Part shown: positions 34,920 to 35,750 of the stretch, piece by piece
Numbering within the stretch: the stretch's first letter is position 1
Layout of the letters: every line of letters begins with the position of its first letter
NCBI GenBank assembly: GCA_003235715.1
Contig: QJVM01000027.1
Location: 1 to 35,750, forward strand
Source: Nitrospirota bacterium
GTDB taxonomy: Bacteria > Nitrospirota > Thermodesulfovibrionia > SZUA-242
Reading direction: 5' to 3'
DNA: 35,750 nt
The notes under the pieces: generated by a model
Told to the model about the DNA's origin: nothing
Databases searched by the model: none
The model's input: the letters and a program-made list of their open reading frames with translations, nothing else
Made by a program: the position numbers and the translations under genes

Positions 34920-35750
34920 GGGGTATCATGCTCCTTTGAAATAGCCTCGATCCGGACCGGCGTCACCTTGAACCCCGGCGTACTGGAGTGTTCATCCAGC
35001 TGGCGGTCATCCGTAAGCAGGTTCGCCGCGGATTCTGCGTAGTGCAACGGGACAAAAACCTCTCCGGACCGTACCCGTCGGGTCACCCGGACCCCGACTT
35101 CCATGCTGCCACGAACAGACGTGACCCGCACCCGGTCTCCCTCGCTGATCCCCATGTCCGCGGCATCCTGAGGATTCATCTCCATGTAGGCCTGTCCCGC
35201 GTGGGCCTCGATGGGCTCGGCACGCCGCGTCATGGACCCGTAATGGTACTGAAAGAGGTTCCTTCCGGTGTTCATGATAAACGGATAATGCTCATCCGTC
35301 CATACCCGCGGAGCCTCATAGGGGACAGCCGTAAAAGGTACCTTCCCCCGTGGAAAGCCTCCCTTGTAGAGAAATTCGGTTCCGGGATGGCTTGTGGTCG
35401 GGCACGGCCACTGAAGTCCGCCGGCCTCAAGGCGGGAATAGCGGATGCCCTCCAGCGCGGGCCACAGGCGGCCCATCTCCTGAAAGATCTCCGCGGCGGA
35501 TTCGTGGCCCGTATGATACCCAATCCTTTTTGATAAATCGACAAGGATGCGCCAGTCCTCGCGGGCTTCTCCCGGAGGCTGCAGGGCCTTGCGAACCCTC
35601 TGCACGCGCCGCTCGGTATTCGTGAAAGTTCCGTCCTTCTCCGCAAAGCACGCGGCCGGGAGCACGACGTCGGCCAGTTCTGCGGTCTCGGTCATGAAGA
35701 TATCCTGAACCAGCAGGAAATCCAGGGCCCGCAGGGCCTTCCGGGTATGT
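34916..35750 (-). CDS. fdhA: Formate dehydrogenase alpha subunit, molybdopterin type (C-terminal part)
   Basis: The frame is open through the right edge, so only the last 278 residues are seen. The blocks LDFLLVQDIFMTETAELADV, LPAACFAEKDGTFTNTERRV and GEAREDWRIL are characteristic of bacterial formate dehydrogenase alpha subunits. The C-terminus (NTGRNLFQYHYGSMTRR, then MNPQDAADMGISEGDRVRV) is the molybdopterin dinucleotide-binding domain. It oxidises formate or reduces CO2 to formate. The active-site region with Cys or Sec lies outside the window. It is followed by the cNMP-domain gene and fhs, forming a formate-handling unit. A related molybdopterin oxidoreductase cannot be fully excluded. 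Confidence 0.88.
   Translation of the reverse strand, partial: HTRKALRALDFLLVQDIFMTETAELADVVLPAACFAEKDGTFTNTERRVQRVRKALQPPGEAREDWRILVDLSKRIGYHTGHESAAEIFQEMGRLWPALEGIRYSRLEAGGLQWPCPTTSHPGTEFLYKGGFPRGKVPFTAVPYEAPRVWTDEHYPFIMNTGRNLFQYHYGSMTRRAEPIEAHAGQAYMEMNPQDAADMGISEGDRVRVTSVRGSMEVGVRVTRRVRSGEVFVPLHYAESAANLLTDDRQLDEHSSTPGFKVTPVRIEAISKEHDTP

Overview
All genes recognised in this window lie on the minus strand, so transcription runs from high to low coordinates. Genes are tightly packed: many neighbours overlap by ATGA or TGATG, and no gene-free stretch exceeds 300 bases. The sequence is GC-rich. It encodes a complete Kdo synthesis set (kdsB, kdsA, kdsD, kdsC), an OmpA-type lipoprotein, a formate dehydrogenase and a formate-tetrahydrofolate ligase. 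This points to a Gram-negative, probably anaerobic or C1-metabolising bacterium. Gene content and style (deltaproteobacterial-type RdgC, DUF4388/PATAN, heme-type chemoreceptor, DUF1573) suggest a deltaproteobacterial lineage or a neighbouring phylum such as Nitrospirota. That placement is inference.

Layout in transcription order, right to left. (a) 35750-32511: 3' end of a molybdopterin formate dehydrogenase alpha gene, a stand-alone cyclic-nucleotide-binding protein, fhs and a rho-independent terminator. (b) 32497-31363: promoter, speD, tRNA-Ala(CGC) and its terminator. (c) 31301-23839: kdsB, pyrG, an OmpA/MotB-like lipoprotein, kdsA, a DUF1573 protein with an in-frame TGA, kdsD, kdsC, pgsA and plsY (envelope and phospholipid precursors). 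(d) 23791-20179: a TPR/zinc-ribbon membrane protein, a DUF4388 (PATAN) protein and queC. (e) 19987-6014: one long chemosensory locus, cheY-cheA-AAA ATPase-cheW-mcp-mcp-cheW-HEAT-cheR-cheB-cheY, with no flagellar genes. (f) 5863-1: a two-gene RdgC-like pair, a DUF1189 membrane protein, and a ParE/ParC-type topoisomerase pair of the kind seen in Bacteroidetes (parC runs off the window).

The most notable observation is at 26445-26948. A DUF1573 periplasmic-type protein is interrupted in frame by one TGA exactly where the family's SCGCT motif has its first cysteine. A perfect 7-bp stem with a 5-base AGUUC loop follows, with the loop G 22 bases after the TGA. This is the arrangement of a bacterial selenocysteine site with its SECIS, so the gene is read here as a candidate selenoprotein and not as a pseudogene. 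Second is the chemosensory locus. One receptor has a CxxCH c-type heme motif in its periplasmic sensor and a PhnD-like substrate-binding domain fused after the cytoplasmic signalling domain. The locus also carries an ExeA-type AAA ATPase and a 666-residue HEAT-repeat protein among the che genes.
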